The notes under the pieces were generated by a model, which saw only the letters and a program-made list of their open reading frames with translations, was not told the DNA's origin and did not search any database. From positions 62,001 to 126,000 of the IMG/VR virus record IMGVR_UViG_3300023184_000033: a stretch of 64,000 nucleotides of DNA; one strand, 5' to 3'. Positions within the stretch are counted from its first letter, which is position 1, and each line of letters begins with the position of its first letter. Source of the stretch: a virus. Positions 33,005 through 41,386 of this stretch are shown piece after piece. The position numbers and the translations under genes are program-made.

Positions 33005-33680
33005 TTATTAATGTTCTCCAGGTTCCTAATGAATATACCATTGTAAAAGCAACTCCGTTCGAATTAAACAATAATGTATCCATAACCCCATTAATTTTAT
33101 TGGTAGCCCCGTTAATATAAACAGGATTTATGTCTTTATTTCCACCACCATCACCAATCATAATCGAAAAACCTTCAAAAATATTTGTAGGTAATGTTAT
33201 ATTTATGGCACCATTTACCGTATTTGCCAAAACATTAAACTGACTTGGTGTTAATACTGTATTTGAACTTATTGTTGTCCAAATTTGTGCAGCTCCGCCT
33301 CCGCCACCACCAATGTTCGCAGCTTGAAAAGCAGCTTCAGCATGTGCCCTAGCTGAATTAGCTAAATTCCATGCAACATTTGCGGATGATAGTGTGATTA
33401 TTTTATTTCCAACGTCTGTAGTTATTCTAACATCAAAACCTGAAGCCAGAGATATGATATCGTTATTTGAAGACGATAAAACTAAAGAAGAATTTGAATT
33501 AACAGTTGCAAAAGAGTTAGTTATACCTGCCGCAAAATAATTAATTGTATTTTGAGCATTCTTATAGTATAACTTACCGTCAAAAAAGTTAAGTGCTAGT
33601 TCACCGCTTGATAAAGAAACGGGAACATTACCTGCAACATTTGACTTCTTTAACTGAATTGTTGTATTTGCAATCGGCAT
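32997..33680 (-). CDS. Fibre-like structural protein with MPIANT-type N-terminus
   Basis: A 227-residue protein opening TIQLKKSNVAGNVPVSLSSGELALNFFDGKLYYKN, the GELA.N..DG.L.YK attachment motif frequent in phage fibres. A helical segment (SARAHAEAAFQAANI) and a glycine run follow near residue 125, then a beta domain (VNGAINITLPTNIFEGFSIMIGD ... TLLFNSNGVAFTMVYSLGTW) that resembles the tip domain of some fibres. It shares its N-terminal motif with the protein at 34237-35877. Receptor unknown. Confidence 0.7.
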   Translation of the reverse strand: MPIANTTIQLKKSNVAGNVPVSLSSGELALNFFDGKLYYKNAQNTINYFAAGITNSFATVNSNSSLVLSSSNNDIISLASGFDVRITTDVGNKIITLSSANVAWNLANSARAHAEAAFQAANIGGGGGGAAQIWTTISSNTVLTPSQFNVLANTVNGAINITLPTNIFEGFSIMIGDGGGNKDINPVYINGATNKINGVMDTLLFNSNGVAFTMVYSLGTWRTLINA

Positions 33681-33685
33681 CTAAT

Positions 33686-34198
33686 TTATTTCTTAAAGAT
33701 ATCTTTTGTTGACATAATAACTTTAGGTGTTGCAGGTACTGCTGGTTCAACTTTAATTTCTTCAACCACAATCACTTCTTCAACATTTGTTGCAGTTGTT
33801 TTTGTTTTTTTACCACTCTTCAACTTTGTTTGCAAGTCATTGAGTTGTTTTTTCAAATCTATATTTTCTGCAGCAGTTGCAGCTAATTGATTTTTAAAAG
33901 TTTCGAGGTGTTGTAGTTGATGACGCATACTCTCAACATCACTTCTCTCTGATTTAAATATTTCAATTCTATTGTTTAAAGCAATAGTTTGAGCATTTAA
34001 TTCATCAACTTTAGTAATCTCATTTTCTCTTTGAGATGACAATTGTTCTTTTAATTTTTCATTTTCCGTTACGAATTGTTGGAAGGTTTCTTCTGTAACT
34101 TTTGCATTAGCCTGCATGGAGATGTTTCGAACAATTGCATCTTGTAGTGTTGTTGTTAGTATCTCAATATAATGATTAACGTATTTTTCCTGACTCAT
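33686..34198 (-). CDS. Coiled-coil protein within the fibre cluster
   Basis: A 170-residue protein that is almost wholly coiled coil from residue ~20 to ~130 (TENEKLKEQLSSQRENEITKV, RHQLQHLETFKNQLAATAAENIDLKKQLNDLQTKL). A basic patch, an acidic VEEVIVVEEIKVEP stretch and a short helical tail (STKDIFKK) follow. No family is recognised. It may be a fibre hinge, whisker-like or assembly factor. A TAGGAGA ribosome site precedes it. Confidence 0.65.
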   Translation of the reverse strand: MSQEKYVNHYIEILTTTLQDAIVRNISMQANAKVTEETFQQFVTENEKLKEQLSSQRENEITKVDELNAQTIALNNRIEIFKSERSDVESMRHQLQHLETFKNQLAATAAENIDLKKQLNDLQTKLKSGKKTKTTATNVEEVIVVEEIKVEPAVPATPKVIMSTKDIFKK

Positions 34199-34236
34199 TT
34201 CAATCTCCTATTTTATAAAATTATGTATTCACCAAC

Positions 34237-35877
34237 TTAAAACTGTCCTCCATCCATTGCAGAAGACCAAACAGGAACACCTGTATTAGTTACTGTAAGA
34301 ATTTGATTGCTCCATGTTTGATCTGCAAAACCTGCCACATACGTTGACTGAATTGGAGCAGCACCATCTGTACTGTTACCATAAATGATACCATTCGTAT
34401 TAAACGATGTTCTGCCTGTACCGCCTTGGCCAACAGTTAGACCAGCAATTGCTTGCGTTGTGAATCCTGTTACACGACCCCAAACATCAGTTGTTAAATT
34501 TGATACTGTATTGTTCGCAGCAAGCGTTGTGTTAATTGATGCAACGTTAGCAAGTTGTTGTAGTCCGTTTACACCAGAACCAATGACAACTTGACCGGTA
34601 TTAAACGATTGTTGTCCCGTACCACCATTGGGTACTGTTAACTGATTGACTAAGGTTGTTGCACCAAATACTTTGAAGTTACCTGCAACATATCCGTTGC
34701 CACCAATACCCAAATCGTTTGTGGTGTTCGCTTGGCCAGTTAAAGTTGTTGTGCCAATAACTGTTAAGTTAGTAGCAATCCGTTGATTACCAGTTACATA
34801 ACTGTTACCACCAACACCCAAGTCTGCTGTCGTATTTGCTTGTGTAGTAACAACTGTCGTGGCAATTACATTACCTTTAAAGGTTTGTGCATTAACGTTT
34901 GCTTTGCGGAAAGTAGTATCAGAAAAGTTAATTTGATTATTTCCTGATATTTCAGGAGCATAACTATCAAATAAGTAATATTCTTTGTCTGAATGGTTTC
35001 GTATAATACCTGTATGTGCATTTGAACCGTTATTATAGTGACCAATAATACCTATATCGCTGATATCGGTTGTATAGTTTCCTACAGCTAACAGAATCAT
35101 CGGATCGTTGGTTTCAAGTGTATTGGTATTAATTGATGTGGTATTACCTAAAATCGATACGTTACCAGAAACCGATAAATCACCAGTAATAGTAAGTCGT
35201 GAAGTAATCGTTTGATTACCAACAGACGTTGTATTAGAACGTAAAACTGTGTTATCAGTACCAAAGGTCATTGTATTGCCAGATGTGGCAGTCGTAATAC
35301 CTTTTGTTGCTATATGATAAAATGTTGAACCAGAATAAATTGTGTTACTGGTTGTTCCATCTGAAACGTTAAATGAACTAGTAACTGTTGTATTTGCAAT
35401 ACCCATGATACGGCCGTTTGCAGCAACTTGTACAATAGGAATTGTTGATGAACTTTGTGTGGAACCACCATAGAAACCAGCAACTAGACCAGGAACTGCA
35501 TTAAGTGATGTATTAAGTACAACATCGTTATTACCGGTGAACAGTACTGCCGCAGCAGTCATATCTCCACCAGCAACCGAGAAGTTTTTCGGAGTATCTA
35601 AAAGTACTGCCGTGTTTGCAACACCATAGAATCTACCAAACATACCACCAACAGGATCACGTTTAACTAACGTGCTTGCAGTATTTGATTGTGTAGCAGC
35701 ATCTAGTGTTGATGTGTAGTATTGACCACCAACGTTAACAACACCGTTTCCCGCAGCAGTACCAAGGAATAAAGTATTAGAGGCGTATGAATAGGCAAGT
35801 TCTCCAGCCTGCAACGAACTAGGACGGCCTACCGACAGAGAACGTTTTATTAGAATACTGGTGTTTGAGATAGGCAT
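34237..35877 (-). CDS. Repetitive tail-fibre protein
   Basis: A 546-residue Asn/Thr/Gly-rich protein. The N-terminus (MPISNTSILIKRSLSVGRPSSLQAGELAYSYASNTLFLG) shares the MPI.NT..IK and GELA motifs with the 32997-33680 protein. The body has repeated beta-helix-type units (LTITGDLSVSGNVSILGNTTS; TTADLGVGGNSYVTGNQRI and TTNDLGIGGNGYVAGNFKV), and PNGGTGQQSFNTGQV and GQGGTGRTSFNTNGI repeats, typical of phage fibres. The end (DQTWSNQILTVTNTGVPVWSSAMDGGQF) is a common termination in marine phage fibres. A CATAAATA motif lies 27 nt upstream. Confidence 0.82.
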   Translation of the reverse strand: MPISNTSILIKRSLSVGRPSSLQAGELAYSYASNTLFLGTAAGNGVVNVGGQYYTSTLDAATQSNTASTLVKRDPVGGMFGRFYGVANTAVLLDTPKNFSVAGGDMTAAAVLFTGNNDVVLNTSLNAVPGLVAGFYGGSTQSSSTIPIVQVAANGRIMGIANTTVTSSFNVSDGTTSNTIYSGSTFYHIATKGITTATSGNTMTFGTDNTVLRSNTTSVGNQTITSRLTITGDLSVSGNVSILGNTTSINTNTLETNDPMILLAVGNYTTDISDIGIIGHYNNGSNAHTGIIRNHSDKEYYLFDSYAPEISGNNQINFSDTTFRKANVNAQTFKGNVIATTVVTTQANTTADLGVGGNSYVTGNQRIATNLTVIGTTTLTGQANTTNDLGIGGNGYVAGNFKVFGATTLVNQLTVPNGGTGQQSFNTGQVVIGSGVNGLQQLANVASINTTLAANNTVSNLTTDVWGRVTGFTTQAIAGLTVGQGGTGRTSFNTNGIIYGNSTDGAAPIQSTYVAGFADQTWSNQILTVTNTGVPVWSSAMDGGQF

Positions 35878-35904
35878 TTACAATTCCCTTTTATTTTTAT
35901 TTTA

Positions 35905-35912
35905 TATTTATG
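35905..35912 (-). promoter_or_regulatory. Late promoter variant CATAAATA
   Basis: CATAAATA on the minus strand, 27 nt upstream of the repetitive fibre gene, overlapping the stop of the 112-residue gene. Confidence 0.55.
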
Positions 35913-36246
35913 AAAATAATCCACCATCAACCGTACCCAAATAGGTACCAGTAATAATGACGTTTCCATTCACAAATTCTTGATTATTAACTGTCAAGCT
36001 CTGACTGACAGTTACATTTCCACCAATTGTACCACCACCAGTAACAAACAAGTAACCAGTGTTTGCATAATAAGATGCCTGATTTGCTAATTGAAACGCA
36101 CTATTTGACTGTGATTCCAAGTAGTTTAATCTGGTGATAACATCAGTCGCACCAACAAACGTGGTGGTTCCTTTTAAAATCTGTGGTCTACCCTGATTGA
36201 CTCTTACGCTAATACTGCTAGAAGGAGTTACGGTAACTTTAGGCAT
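35908..36246 (-). CDS. Small fibre-related structural protein
   Basis: A 112-residue protein: a short beta N-terminus (MPKVTVTPSSSISVRVNQGRP), a helical linker (TRLNYLESQSNSAFQLANQASYYA) and a beta-helix-like end (GGTIGGNVTVSQSLTVNNQEFVNGNVIITGTYLG). The end GTVDGGLFS resembles the MDGGQF end of the next fibre, so it looks like a miniature of the same architecture. It lies between a 113-residue beta-sandwich protein and the large fibre. Function is unknown beyond probable virion location. Confidence 0.65.
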   Translation of the reverse strand: MPKVTVTPSSSISVRVNQGRPQILKGTTTFVGATDVITRLNYLESQSNSAFQLANQASYYANTGYLFVTGGGTIGGNVTVSQSLTVNNQEFVNGNVIITGTYLGTVDGGLFS

Positions 36247-36255
36247 TCAATAACC

Positions 36256-36597
36256 TCATCTAGTTGCACAAGGTGAAATAAATATTTGTCCTTCTAAAAC
36301 TCTAGTTACCAATCCAGTTGATGTTTGAGTAAGCATTACATCATAAACATATTTTCCAGGCGCAACGTTTGCAGTAACTGGAGCCGCCGCAGAAAGCGTA
36401 ACAACTCCATTATTAGCGTCAGGAATACTTACTGCAAAGTTAATGGCAGCATTTGCGGAATAGTATGAACGTCTAGCCTGACTTTTAATGGTAAAACCTG
36501 TCAAATTATATGCAGTTCCATTACTATCATCTAAAGTTATGTTACTATTGAATGTCGTACCCTGTTCGATATATTGGTCTTGATATCCAGCTGGCAT
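36256..36597 (-). CDS. Small beta-sandwich virion protein
   Basis: A 113-residue protein with a clear strand pattern (QYIEQGTTFNSNITLDDSNG, LTGFTIKSQARRSYYSANAA, GVVTLSAAAPVTANVAPGKYVYDVMLTQTSTG, RVLEGQIFISP). The layout resembles the small Ig-like/BppU-type N-terminal domains that attach fibre parts to phage baseplates. Similar small proteins occur in marine T4-like phages. A CTAAATA motif is 26 nt upstream. Confidence 0.6.
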   Translation of the reverse strand: MPAGYQDQYIEQGTTFNSNITLDDSNGTAYNLTGFTIKSQARRSYYSANAAINFAVSIPDANNGVVTLSAAAPVTANVAPGKYVYDVMLTQTSTGLVTRVLEGQIFISPCATR

Positions 36598-36623
36598 GTT
36601 AGTTTCTCGGAAGTATTATGGAC

Positions 36624-36630
36624 TATTTAG
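36624..36630 (-). promoter_or_regulatory. Late promoter motif CTAAATA
   Basis: CTAAATA on the minus strand, 26 nt upstream of the 113-residue gene, overlapping the stop of the GT4-type gene. Confidence 0.5.
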
Positions 36631-37760
36631 TAAAGAGGATATTGTTTCTTTAACCAGTCAAGTTCAGTTCTTTCATCATTCGGTTCATACCAACCTTGTT
36701 TTCCGTAAATATTTAAGACAGAATTAAAATATTCTTCATACATTGAACCAACTTTATCGTATGAGAAATTCTCTGCCCATGTTCTACAGTCTTTAGGTTT
36801 AATTTTATCAATGTTTTTTGTTGCCCAAATAAAATGTTCAAAGGTTCGGCAACGATAACCTGTTACACCATGAATATTATATTCGGAAAACGCAGCCCAA
36901 TCGGTAGAAATGACTGGTGTTCCTGATAACATACATTCGATTTGAACACCTGCAAATGGTTCATTGAATTGAGATGGAACAAATGCACCTTTGGCATTGG
37001 CCATTAATTTTTTACGTTTTTCTACATCAGCATAACCAACATATTCAATATTTGGCGGCAAATCTTTGTAACCCATTTCTTCCAGACTGCCTTGACCTGC
37101 AATCTTTAGTTTGATTCCAGTTTTTAGTGCCACATCAATTGCAATGTGTACACCTTTGCCTTCATAGACACGACCAATAAAGAGAAAATAATCTTCTTTT
37201 TCTTCTTTGTATTCGAAGTCATTTAAATTGAAATAGTTTGGAATAACCACATCATACCACTTTGGATAACAACGTAGAACATCTTCTAAACCGGTGTATG
37301 CTGAGAGTATTGAGTAAGATTCGAAGATTTTGAAAGGTGCAAAGAAACCAAAACCATATCCAATTCCTGGTTCCACAACAATCATATCGGCATGATGGTC
37401 ACAGATTGGTTTCATGGGATGACCCCAAAATGCCAATAAGAAATCTTTATCTTGTTTTCTTTTACCAACTTCAACGATTGCATTTTCAACAAACGCCTTA
37501 TATGCTTCATCGTCAATATTATATTTGAATGATGTTTTTCTCCAGTCATAATCACCATAGACTTTTTGCCATACATCATTGGTAATTACTGTAACGTGTT
37601 CGTCACATTCAACTTTTGAATCTTCATGACCATAGTGTATGATGTGGTGACCTCTAGATTTCATCATTTCACAAAACTTAACTACCTTCTGCGTGAAAGC
37701 ACAAGCACTAAATTCTTTTGATGAAACGGTATGTGGTAAACCTAAAACGTGGAATCTCAT
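36627..37760 (-). CDS. GT4-type glycosyltransferase
   Basis: A 377-residue GT-B glycosyltransferase (GT1/GT4 superfamily) with a retaining-type C-terminal domain: DYFLFIGRVYEGKGVHIAIDVA (about 198-219), LKIAGQGS, IEYVGYADVEKRKKLMANA, and the EPFAGVQIECMLSGTPVISTD block that contains the E-x7-E donor motif. N-terminal glycine-rich start RFHVLGLPHT. It is separated from the upstream oxygenase by a 92-nt gap. Both enzymes lie inside the fibre cluster, so the acceptor may be a fibre or capsid glycan, or host surface sugar (inference). Confidence 0.88.
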   Translation of the reverse strand: MRFHVLGLPHTVSSKEFSACAFTQKVVKFCEMMKSRGHHIIHYGHEDSKVECDEHVTVITNDVWQKVYGDYDWRKTSFKYNIDDEAYKAFVENAIVEVGKRKQDKDFLLAFWGHPMKPICDHHADMIVVEPGIGYGFGFFAPFKIFESYSILSAYTGLEDVLRCYPKWYDVVIPNYFNLNDFEYKEEKEDYFLFIGRVYEGKGVHIAIDVALKTGIKLKIAGQGSLEEMGYKDLPPNIEYVGYADVEKRKKLMANAKGAFVPSQFNEPFAGVQIECMLSGTPVISTDWAAFSEYNIHGVTGYRCRTFEHFIWATKNIDKIKPKDCRTWAENFSYDKVGSMYEEYFNSVLNIYGKQGWYEPNDERTELDWLKKQYPLY

Positions 37761-37852
37761 AGTATTTTTACAGTCAGGAGTAAATTAGCTTTTCGGACTC
37801 TTGGATACGGTCCTGATTTTTTTGGGGCTCGGAACAGATTTTTTCGAATTTT
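37761..37852 (-). other. 92-nt gap without recognised gene
   Basis: Between the oxygenase and the GT4 gene. It holds A-runs and a short GGAC/GTCC inverted repeat, but no convincing promoter, late box or terminator in the direction of the genes, and no clear ribosome site for the GT4 ATG. Confidence 0.5.
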
Positions 37853-38425
37853 TCATCTCCACTTAGGACCATCGAACCAAGCGGCTAACGAGTGTCGTTT
37901 ACCTTTGGTTACGGGAGTGGCTTGATGATCTAAGAAAGACGGAAAGAACAAAATTGTTCCCTGTTTTCTTATTTTTTCTTTGTCTGGAAAATTGATTAGA
38001 TCAAAAAACTCAAATTCACCACCTTCATACTCTGACGGATCGGTTAATTGTATAATTGCACTAATTTTTCTGTGGTATTTTGGATCATCATTAATCCAAA
38101 ACACATCATGGTGTCTATCATATTTGCCTTGATATGATGCATCATACTCGGCTACTTGTACATAATCTAATTTTGAGATATGGAAATTGAAAAACTTATC
38201 ATTAGCTTCTATTGCAAGTTTCCATAGTAAATTATTGAGTTGTTCTAATTTTGGGTTTTTCATATCCAAAAAACGAACAACACTTTTCCTCATTTCATGT
38301 GGTACCATCTTACCATCGATGCCAACAACAGCTTCTTGTGCTTTTGTCTCTAAACTAAATTGAATAATATGTTCACATGTTTGTTTAGTCAAATATGATT
38401 CATAATAACACCATTCACCTATCAT
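37853..38425 (-). CDS. 2OG-Fe(II) oxygenase, prolyl-4-hydroxylase-like
   Basis: A 190-residue non-heme iron dioxygenase. The facial triad is visible as HHDVFW (His, Asp), SFLDHQATPV (distal His) and KGKRHSLAAWFDGP (2-oxoglutarate-binding Arg). The jelly-roll strand ISAIIQLTDPSEYEGGEFEFFD is typical. I chose the ATG at 38425, which has a GAGG ribosome site; the frame opens 12 nt earlier at a TTG. Such oxygenases are common in marine T4-like phages. Here it lies directly after a collagen-like fibre gene, so prolyl or lysyl hydroxylation of the Gly-X-Y repeats is possible but untested. Confidence 0.88.
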   Translation of the reverse strand: MIGEWCYYESYLTKQTCEHIIQFSLETKAQEAVVGIDGKMVPHEMRKSVVRFLDMKNPKLEQLNNLLWKLAIEANDKFFNFHISKLDYVQVAEYDASYQGKYDRHHDVFWINDDPKYHRKISAIIQLTDPSEYEGGEFEFFDLINFPDKEKIRKQGTILFFPSFLDHQATPVTKGKRHSLAAWFDGPKWR

Positions 38426-38447
38426 AATAATCCTCAAAAATTACATT

Positions 38448-41144
38448 TTACAGTTTTTTCTTTACTTCGTCAAGCTCTGCCTTCAATTCTTTGATTGCTT
38501 CAACAAGAAGTGGCACCAACTTATCATATCTTACAGTCAAGTACTCTTTATCTAGAGGAGCTGGAACCACAACTTCAGGCAGAATTTTTTGTACATCTTG
38601 TGCAGAAAGACCAACGTCACGCTCATTAAGTTTAGCTTCATAACCCAATTCTTTAGCGAGTTCATTTGGTTCATAAATGAATCCAGTCAAAGACAACACT
38701 TTTTCGAGTGCATTTTCAATTAGACCAATACGGTTCTTTAATCTATCGTCAGAATAACCAGAGGTGATATTGTTTGTAGCACGAATTTCACCAGCTGTAC
38801 CTGATGCAGCTGTACCAACACCTAAACTACTGAATTGTACGTTGTCGTATGTATTTACGTTTTGGTTATAGCTTCCTGGAGGACCAGCTGGTCCTGGAGC
38901 TCCGGCCGATCCAGGAGATCCTGTTGGGCCTTGAACTGGTCCAGCAGAATAGTTTGTTGCAGTAGTTGTAATATATAAAATGCCACCACTAACATATGCA
39001 TTGGTAACACTAACACCTGTGGCTCCAACAGGCCCGGTAACTCCTGTGGTTCCTGTGGGTCCTGTAACACCAGTGGCTCCGACAGGACCAAGGATACTTC
39101 CTGACACAGCAACAACAACTGCATCGCTTCGTGTTAATTGTAGTTGTGTTCCAACAACAGCACCAGAAGTTACATAAGGTCCTGTAACACCGGTAACCCC
39201 AGTAACTCCTGTGGCTCCCGTGACACCTGTTAAACCTGTGGGTCCTGTAGCGCCTTGTGGAATTGTGAAGTTAAATACAGCAGCACCAACTGTTCCAGTA
39301 TTAGTTATTGCTGCTAAACTTCCTGCAGCACCAGTCGATACCGTTCCTAGTGAAACTGTGCCTGTTGCGCCAGTAACGCCAGTAGCACCTTTAACTGTTC
39401 CCGCATTAAAAGTGTAGGTGTTAGAGTATGTAATTTGTAAATCAGCACCAACAACTGTCGCAGATGTTAAGAATAAACCAGTTGCACCGGTTGCACCAAC
39501 TTGACCAGAAACAGTTACGGAATTTGCAACAGCAATAATTCTACCTTTAGAATCAACTGTAATGATAGGTACAGAAGAACTATTACCATATGTCTTTGCC
39601 GTCAAACCTACTTGGTCAGGAAGACCAATCGCAACAATACCTGTGTTTGCGTTTGCAGTTAAATCGCCAGTATTTGCGTAAACTTTTGTTCCTGGTGGAA
39701 TTGAAACTGTAGTATTAGATACTGCTAGAACTCGACCAAACTTGTCAACAGTAATTGCAGGAATGTTTGATTCATCACCATATGTTTTTGATGTTACACC
39801 AGTTGTTTCTAATCCAAAATCAATTATTTTTGTTGTATTATTGGCCAGAATTGCAATACCATTTGCAACGCTTGTGGTAATATTCAACCCGCCATTGTAA
39901 GCATTTGCAGAAACATTAATTGTATTAGCAGTAATTGAACTATACGCATTTTTACTTAATACGAAACTTTGTAAATAAGTATTAGCAGCATTTGTATATG
40001 ATTGTGAATAAACATTTGCCGAATATACAGCTGCCGATGTGGCCACGTTTGAAGTACTATTTAAATTGCTAGAATTATTTGAAAATTCATCAGTATGAAT
40101 TCTATAATAATTTCCATTAGTTACATCATTTAATTGCCACTGTAAAGCTGGTTCGTTCCAACTAATTGCTGCATTAGCATAAGAACCACCACCACGATAT
40201 ACACTATAGTAAGATGTTATACCATTAATATTACCTTGATTTAATTGATACGTATTTGATGAGTTGACTGTTGTACCGATTAGAATGAAGTTCGAATTAA
40301 CGGTTAAGTTGTTAACTGAAACACCATTGAAGAAAGCGTTTGCGCCAGAACCACCAAGTGTTGATCCAAGATTGATAACTGGCGTATTGATGACCGTGTT
40401 TGCAGTAATTCTATCAGATATAACATTACCACTCATCAAGTAGTTGTTAGCATACACAGTATTTGCATATGAGATTGTTGCAAAACTTTTAGGTGCTGAG
40501 AGGAATGTATTAGATGATACAGAATCGGAAATTAACTGGTTCTGCAATGTTAAGTTTGTTCCATAACCACTTTGAGTATATGTGAAGTTATTGGAAATTA
40601 TTGTTGCACCAGAAATGACTACAGTATTTGAAATTGTTGTGGCACCATTAACAGTTAGTGAACCAACAATTGTTGCAGTACCATTTGTTGAAAAGTTTCC
40701 ATTAATTTTACCAGTTCCCGTAACAGTAAGATTACCACTAACTGTTTCATTTCCTGTCGTAATAATATTGCCGCCAACTGTGACATTATTTGAAACTGCA
40801 AGACCTGTACCAGAACCCATTGCAAGAATAGGACCACTGATGTTCGCTTGGCCTGATGCAACTAGACTGAGTGTGGTGTTCGTGAAATAAACTTGACCAT
40901 CGACACGGAGGTTGTTTTGGACATATGCGGATGAACCTAGACCAATGACTTGTAATTGTCCACCAAGAATGGCATTGTTGGCAACTTGTAAACCTAGAGA
41001 ATTATCATTGAGAAATAATGTTCCGGTAGATTTTGTGTAGTTGTTTGCGGCCAACGAATTGTTTTCTTGCACCAAAGCATTCGTGGTAACCAACCAGTCG
41101 CCGAATGTATTTGCATATCCTAGAATAGAAACTGTATTTGCCAT
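38448..41144 (-). CDS. Collagen-like tail fibre with C-terminal S74 chaperone domain
   Basis: An 898-residue fibre. Residues ~1-500 are beta-helix-type repeats rich in Asn/Thr (NVTVGGNIITTGNETVSGNLTVTG). Residues ~540-760 hold interrupted collagen-like Gly-X-Thr runs (TGPTGLTGVTGATGVTGVTG, GSPGSAGAPGPAGPPG). The last ~100 residues are an intramolecular chaperone of the peptidase S74 type (SDDRLKNRIGLIENALEKVLSL, then GLSAQDVQKILPEVV, ending in a coiled coil), which trimerises the fibre and is normally cut off before the SD.RLK motif. A CTAAATA motif lies 28 nt upstream. Confidence 0.9.
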   Translation of the reverse strand: MANTVSILGYANTFGDWLVTTNALVQENNSLAANNYTKSTGTLFLNDNSLGLQVANNAILGGQLQVIGLGSSAYVQNNLRVDGQVYFTNTTLSLVASGQANISGPILAMGSGTGLAVSNNVTVGGNIITTGNETVSGNLTVTGTGKINGNFSTNGTATIVGSLTVNGATTISNTVVISGATIISNNFTYTQSGYGTNLTLQNQLISDSVSSNTFLSAPKSFATISYANTVYANNYLMSGNVISDRITANTVINTPVINLGSTLGGSGANAFFNGVSVNNLTVNSNFILIGTTVNSSNTYQLNQGNINGITSYYSVYRGGGSYANAAISWNEPALQWQLNDVTNGNYYRIHTDEFSNNSSNLNSTSNVATSAAVYSANVYSQSYTNAANTYLQSFVLSKNAYSSITANTINVSANAYNGGLNITTSVANGIAILANNTTKIIDFGLETTGVTSKTYGDESNIPAITVDKFGRVLAVSNTTVSIPPGTKVYANTGDLTANANTGIVAIGLPDQVGLTAKTYGNSSSVPIITVDSKGRIIAVANSVTVSGQVGATGATGLFLTSATVVGADLQITYSNTYTFNAGTVKGATGVTGATGTVSLGTVSTGAAGSLAAITNTGTVGAAVFNFTIPQGATGPTGLTGVTGATGVTGVTGVTGPYVTSGAVVGTQLQLTRSDAVVVAVSGSILGPVGATGVTGPTGTTGVTGPVGATGVSVTNAYVSGGILYITTTATNYSAGPVQGPTGSPGSAGAPGPAGPPGSYNQNVNTYDNVQFSSLGVGTAASGTAGEIRATNNITSGYSDDRLKNRIGLIENALEKVLSLTGFIYEPNELAKELGYEAKLNERDVGLSAQDVQKILPEVVVPAPLDKEYLTVRYDKLVPLLVEAIKELKAELDEVKKKL
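38875..39400 (-). repeat. Interrupted collagen-like Gly-X-Y repeats
   Basis: Several blocks of Gly-X-Thr triplets (mostly GVT, GAT, GPT) and a final Gly-X-Pro/Ala block lie in the fibre at 38448-41144, separated by ~30-residue beta segments (TSGAVVGTQLQLTRSDAVVVAVSG and relatives) that recur three times. Confidence 0.85.
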
Positions 41145-41164
41145 TTATTTCGAACCTATTGAAC

Positions 41165-41386
41165 TTATAGTTTATTTAGAATAGTTGTCAGGAGCGTTTT
41201 GATATCAGAAACATCTTGCTCTAATTTTACAATCTTTGCATTATTCTGTTCAAGTTCTTGACTCATTTTTTGTTTTCGTTGGTGATCTTTAAGACCACTA
41301 ATATCCGTATTCAATATAGCTTTACTGTAACCATCCCGTTGCAGATGGGGATTATCAGTTACTTCATATTTTACATTATCGATCAT
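41165..41386 (-). CDS. Small coiled-coil protein after the giant baseplate protein
   Basis: A 73-residue protein: an N-terminal segment (KYEVTDNPHLQRDGYSKAILNTD) and a C-terminal coiled coil (QELEQNNAKIVKLEQDVSDIKTLLTTIL). It overlaps the giant gene by 4 nt (ATGA at 41383-41386). Similar short proteins with the NPHLxRD.YSKAIxN pattern are found in marine T4-like phages near structural genes. Function unknown. Confidence 0.65.
   Translation of the reverse strand: MIDNVKYEVTDNPHLQRDGYSKAILNTDISGLKDHQRKQKMSQELEQNNAKIVKLEQDVSDIKTLLTTILNKL
41173..41179 (-). promoter_or_regulatory. Late promoter motif CTAAATA
   Basis: CTAAATA on the minus strand, 28 nt upstream of the collagen-like fibre ATG, within the last codons of the 73-residue gene. 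Confidence 0.5.

Noticed and set aside
37761-37852. Possible terminator in the gap after the oxygenase
   Set aside because: Only a 4-bp GGAC/GTCC stem is found, and its T-run faces the plus strand, opposite to transcription.
38980-39417. Plus-strand Pro/Val/Thr-rich frames opposite the collagen-like fibre
   Set aside because: They are the reverse complement of Gly-X-Thr codon repeats (VTPVAP patterns), not a real proline-rich protein.
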